6,674 nt of DNA from JBFKOL01 sp041628815 (GTDB taxonomy: Bacteria; Bacteroidota; Bacteroidia; Chitinophagales; Saprospiraceae), in NCBI GenBank assembly GCA_041628815.1, contig JBFKOL010000248.1:1-6674 (forward strand). The letters are read 5' to 3'. A program made the translations under genes and the position numbers. A model generated the notes under the pieces. It saw only the letters and a list, made by a program, of their open reading frames with translations. It had not been told where the DNA came from and did no database searches. Positions 5,501 through 6,674 of the stretch are shown here, one piece after another (position 1 is the first letter of the stretch; the number at the start of each line of letters is the position of its first letter).

Positions 5501-6674
5501 CGATAGAAGGTGCATGTTTTAAGATAGTTCGCGAATGGACCGTGATAGATTGGTGCCGATATGGAAGATATGGTCCGGAAGATGGAATTTGGCGCTACAG
5601 CCAGGTTATCAAGCAGGAAAACAGTGCAGCACCAGAATTTTTTGAAACTCCATTGGATACTGTACTGTGCCTCTTCGGAGAGGATTGTTTTGAGGAAATT
5701 ACCATAGAGGTAAATGCATATGACGATTGCAGCGCTCCACATCACCTGACCTGGTATGGTGAACTTTTCGAGGCAGATACTAGGGCATTCCCTATAGCCA
5801 TTAGCAATTCGAACAGGTTTACAGAATTTCTATATCCGGGTTCATATGTTGCCGTGTTCAGGGTATTGGATGGATGTGGTAATATCGGGACCCATGAAAT
5901 GTTTGTAGAGATTGTAGACTGCGAACCACCGGTAGCAGAATGTCCTCCTTTTGCTCCGTCTGTTGTTTTGGGGGCGAACGGTTCTGTATCCTTGTGGATT
6001 TCGGATTTCAACATTAAGACGAGTGACAACTGTTCGTCAGAAGACAAAATTACCTTGTCGTTTGACCCAGAAACATTGATCAACTCCATAACTTTTTCCT
6101 GTGAGGATATTCCCGACGGCGTTTCGTCCAGCCGTTTCGTGCAATTTTATGCCATTGATGAGGCAGGTAATGCGGGTTACTGCGAAATGGAAGTAGAAAT
6201 CAAAGACAACAGCTCAAACTTGTGCGAAGACAAAGATAGCATCGTAGTGACGGGTCTTGTTTTGACGGAAGAACTGGGAAATGTTGAAAATGTACAGGTT
6301 TCCTTGCAATCAGGACCTTCACAGGCAGGATTGGTCACCGATTTGAGCGGGACTTATGCCTTTGAAAATCTCGATGAAGGCAGGGATTACACATTGTCCT
6401 TGTACAAAGATCGCGACCATGACGACGGGTTGAGTACATTTGACCTCGTCCTTATTGCACGTCATGCTGTTGGATTGAAGGGCTTGGAATCTCCTTACAA
6501 GATTATTGCTGCAGATGTTGACAATAATCAAAAAATAACGGTTAGAGACCTTGTATGGCTCAGACAAATCATCCTGGGGAATGAAACGACGTTTCCAAAC
6601 GGTCAACGAAGTTGGAGGTTTGTAGATGAGTCGTTCGTCTTTTCGGATCCGATACGGCCATGGCCGTTTAAAGA
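2518..6674 (+). CDS. Large secreted Cys-rich surface protein with HYR-like and dockerin-like domains (3' end outside window)
   Basis: An uninterrupted frame of 1385 codons runs past the right edge. The nearest in-frame upstream stop is TAG at 2488-2490. Domain order: signal peptide (cleavage after about A44); four degenerate tandem repeats (63-380); a Cys-rich module with CEVLLNAETLLEGGPYCY (385-402) and TGNTCWGTVVIEDK (440-453), a motif pair I recall from Saprospiraceae surface proteins; a run of HYR/Ig-like modules (about 455-1222); a carboxypeptidase-regulatory-like beta-sandwich (1241-1297); and a dockerin-like domain (1298-1368). About 50 cysteines are visible and no internal membrane helix, consistent with an exported protein that may be disulfide-stabilised. 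A type IX sorting domain is expected beyond the window but not seen. Function is inferred only broadly, as adhesion or matrix. Two starts are possible: ATG 2518 (taken here, the longest) and ATG 2566, which gives a more compact signal peptide. Neither has a Shine-Dalgarno. The gene seems separate from ftsAZ, with a terminator between them. Confidence 0.9.
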   Translation, partial: MSTGPIRIGAPVENLSMTVVKTNLSRVLSTLIIIGWIGARALIAQCDLNDGDTFSIRLPLGSCSITNTALVDSLKKDKCISAFSIFPAGPFTLNSTRQIEVFDNTNTSLAEVTLQILPYDLDKHPTTGAITNLTVNSITYELNAGECDSGIDALLDALKVPTSPSIRSDIHFYDGPDEIFVFPVGQTVNISHVKCGEQTYWQNIEVLFVPDFQTIANVNLQFNKALTACPTSIEDVLAGIGWPTDDCVASRLTISNPGPYRYGNNYIGYIYLDNFPILQNVTIQVAGICNVQTLDFGTIPANKCYLNEEDILDKLGLLDDLCDLSNVQVSPEGPYEDTSFTFSVIIDGVTVCSNKTAKFRRDHSSNELSTLFCNNYLNISLNTECEVLLNAETLLEGGPYCYLNYILTARDQAGGLVDQGHELFITSPGSYTVSVSNPRTGNTCWGTVVIEDKFILDIVCRPDTVSCFENNDLRPDDIPGFGPEFPDLGESATWELTDLPNFYLVHTDNDCGVYYAFYVDVLDRECVDVTDGNGNILHQFKSVYHRYWEFEDRAGNVDTCVQKIYVTRPSLNDVVVDDFTANCLEEFVLLDERGHPAPEETGYPRIEGTFYPADICGTLKMTYQDTRFPLCGKSVKIAREWILIDWCNNRIEDYTQVILVEDTIAPGLIYTLEDIYVPNDPFLCGVENLELPPPYYEDCGSDEVQIEIVYEDYDFYGQKEWITNGQDLVIPSLNMHGVEGVFRVVYLLTDECGNTSSDTLKVHIRDTEPPIAVCDEYTVISIGGNGYSQVRALTFDDLSVDNCGIVSYQVRKLNGSCFVEEEFSDVIRFCCEEVGDTIRVEFKVTDQAGNYNTCMVVVDVQDKFPPLIYCPEDVVIDCRDDSDDLSLTGEAWALDNCSFYEMSYIDVLDLNECGEGVIHRTWTAVDRGRFERSCTQEIIVREDEPFTMTPDRWPSNVYLTGCGLDLRPESTGIPDISSASCSNVAFSHHDAYFNTIEGACFKIVREWTVIDWCRYGRYGPEDGIWRYSQVIKQENSAAPEFFETPLDTVLCLFGEDCFEEITIEVNAYDDCSAPHHLTWYGELFEADTRAFPIAISNSNRFTEFLYPGSYVAVFRVLDGCGNIGTHEMFVEIVDCEPPVAECPPFAPSVVLGANGSVSLWISDFNIKTSDNCSSEDKITLSFDPETLINSITFSCEDIPDGVSSSRFVQFYAIDEAGNAGYCEMEVEIKDNSSNLCEDKDSIVVTGLVLTEELGNVENVQVSLQSGPSQAGLVTDLSGTYAFENLDEGRDYTLSLYKDRDHDDGLSTFDLVLIARHAVGLKGLESPYKIIAADVDNNQKITVRDLVWLRQIILGNETTFPNGQRSWRFVDESFVFSDPIRPWPFK
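2566..2649 (+). other. Signal peptide coding segment and preferred alternative start
   Basis: Counted from ATG 2518, residues 17-44 read MTVVKTNLSR then VLSTLIIIGWIGARALIA. This is a basic n-region, a hydrophobic core with one arginine near its end, and small residues before Q45-C46. That is a Sec-type signal peptide with probable cleavage after A44. An internal ATG lies exactly at the head of this peptide (2566). Starting there removes a 16-residue polar extension (MSTGPIRIGAPVENLS) and gives a normal signal-peptide length, so 2566 may be the true start. The cysteine at 46 is at +2 after the proposed cleavage, and no lipobox (L-x-x-C) is clear, so a lipoprotein is unlikely. Confidence 0.7.
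2704..3657 (+). repeat. Four degenerate tandem protein repeats of about 75-84 residues
   Basis: The repeats begin at C63, C147, C229 and C304. Each opens with Cys, then a short helix-like stretch with spaced Leu/Ile (ALVDSL, ALLDAL, DVLAGI, DILDKL), a second Cys or Ser region, a beta-strand (FSIFPA, DIHFYD, LTISNP, VQVSPE), and then an invariant Gly-Pro (89-90, 175-176, 258-259, 333-334). Further strand-like segments follow. Nucleotide ranges are roughly 2704-2955, 2956-3201, 3202-3426 and 3427-3657. Divergence is high, so they are visible only at protein level. I do not recognise the family. The alternation suggests secreted beta-rich modules each with one short helix, but that is inference. 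Confidence 0.65.
3880..6183 (+). other. Array of HYR/Ig-like extracellular modules
   Basis: Two motif types recur over residues 455-1222. One is an edge strand ending in D-x-[AC]-G-N: DRAGN (552-556), TDECGN (749-754), TDQAGN (845-850), LDGCGN (1117-1122), IDEAGN (1213-1218). The other is R-x-W-x-x-x-D: RYWEFED (546), REWILIDWC (639), RTWTAVD (920), REWTVIDWC (1005). Modules often begin with D-x-x-x-P followed by a Cys-Pro or Cys-x-Asp strand, for example DTEPPIAVCD and DKFPPLIYCPEDVVIDC. This is the pattern of HYR-type immunoglobulin-like domains in Bacteroidota surface proteins, thought to act as stalk or adhesion modules. Two pairs of D-x-x-G-N motifs are spaced by exactly 96 residues (750 to 846, 1118 to 1214). 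Individual domain limits cannot be fixed by eye. Confidence 0.75.
6238..6408 (+). other. Carboxypeptidase-regulatory/SdrD-B-like beta-sandwich
   Basis: Residues 1241-1297 start with SIVVTGLVL, continue with a strand containing VENVQVSLQSG, and then show the hallmark turn TDLSGTYAFENLDEGRDYTL. This 'G-x-V ... L-x-V ... T-x-x-x-G-x-Y-x-F-x-x-L' pattern is typical of small transthyretin-like beta-sandwiches (carboxypeptidase regulatory or SdrD-B type). They often sit just before a dockerin-like domain in Saprospiraceae proteins, as here. It probably serves as a rigid spacer. Confidence 0.75.
6409..6621 (+). other. Type-I-dockerin-like domain (two calcium loops)
   Basis: Residues 1298-1368 hold two EF-hand-like loops. 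Loop 1 is DRDHDDGLSTFD, with acidic ligands at 1298, 1300, 1302 and 1309. Loop 2 is DVDNNQKITVRD, with ligands at 1333, 1335, 1337 and 1344. Each is followed by a hydrophobic helix (LVLIARHAVGL and LVWLRQIILG). The linker ESPYKIIAAD and the following FPN ... SWRFV are, from memory, characteristic of the dockerin-like module near the C-terminus of Saprospiraceae surface proteins. In cellulosomes dockerins bind cohesins, but no cohesin is visible in this window, so the partner here is unknown. Confidence 0.85.

Overview
The window looks like a chromosomal segment from a member of the Bacteroidota, most likely the Saprospiria (Saprospira/Haliscomenobacter/Lewinella relatives). Three things point there. 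FtsZ ends in the SFLHENVD-type tail that I associate with this phylum. A promoter-like site resembles the Bacteroidota -33/-7 pattern. The long secreted protein has the Cys-rich, HYR-like, dockerin-ended architecture typical of Saprospiraceae surface proteins. The taxonomic call rests on remembered family features, not on a search.

Layout, all on the + strand. Positions 1-292 are the 3' end of ftsA, the membrane tether of the division ring. After a 21-bp gap comes a complete ftsZ (314-1762), the tubulin-like GTPase that forms the ring. The two are presumably co-transcribed as the end of the dcw (division and cell wall) cluster. Positions 1763-2517 hold no convincing protein gene. The first half has a promoter-like site, then a chain of strong RNA hairpins ending in a textbook intrinsic terminator (2115-2143). 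I read it as a candidate structured non-coding RNA or a highly structured ftsZ 3' UTR. The second half (2144-2517) holds one striking 27-bp inverted repeat and little else.

From 2518 one uninterrupted frame runs off the right edge (at least 1385 codons). It encodes a secreted, Cys-rich cell-surface protein. In order it has a signal peptide, four degenerate tandem repeats of about 75-84 residues that I do not recognise, a long series of HYR/Ig-like modules, a small beta-sandwich of carboxypeptidase-regulatory type, and a type-I-dockerin-like pair of calcium loops. The C-terminus, where a type IX secretion sorting signal would be expected, lies beyond the window.

FtsA and FtsZ act together in cytokinesis. 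The large surface protein appears to be a separate transcription unit, since a terminator and about 370 bp separate it from the division genes. The most interesting unexplained elements are the structured RNA candidate at about 1803-2143 and the N-terminal repeat family of the surface protein.
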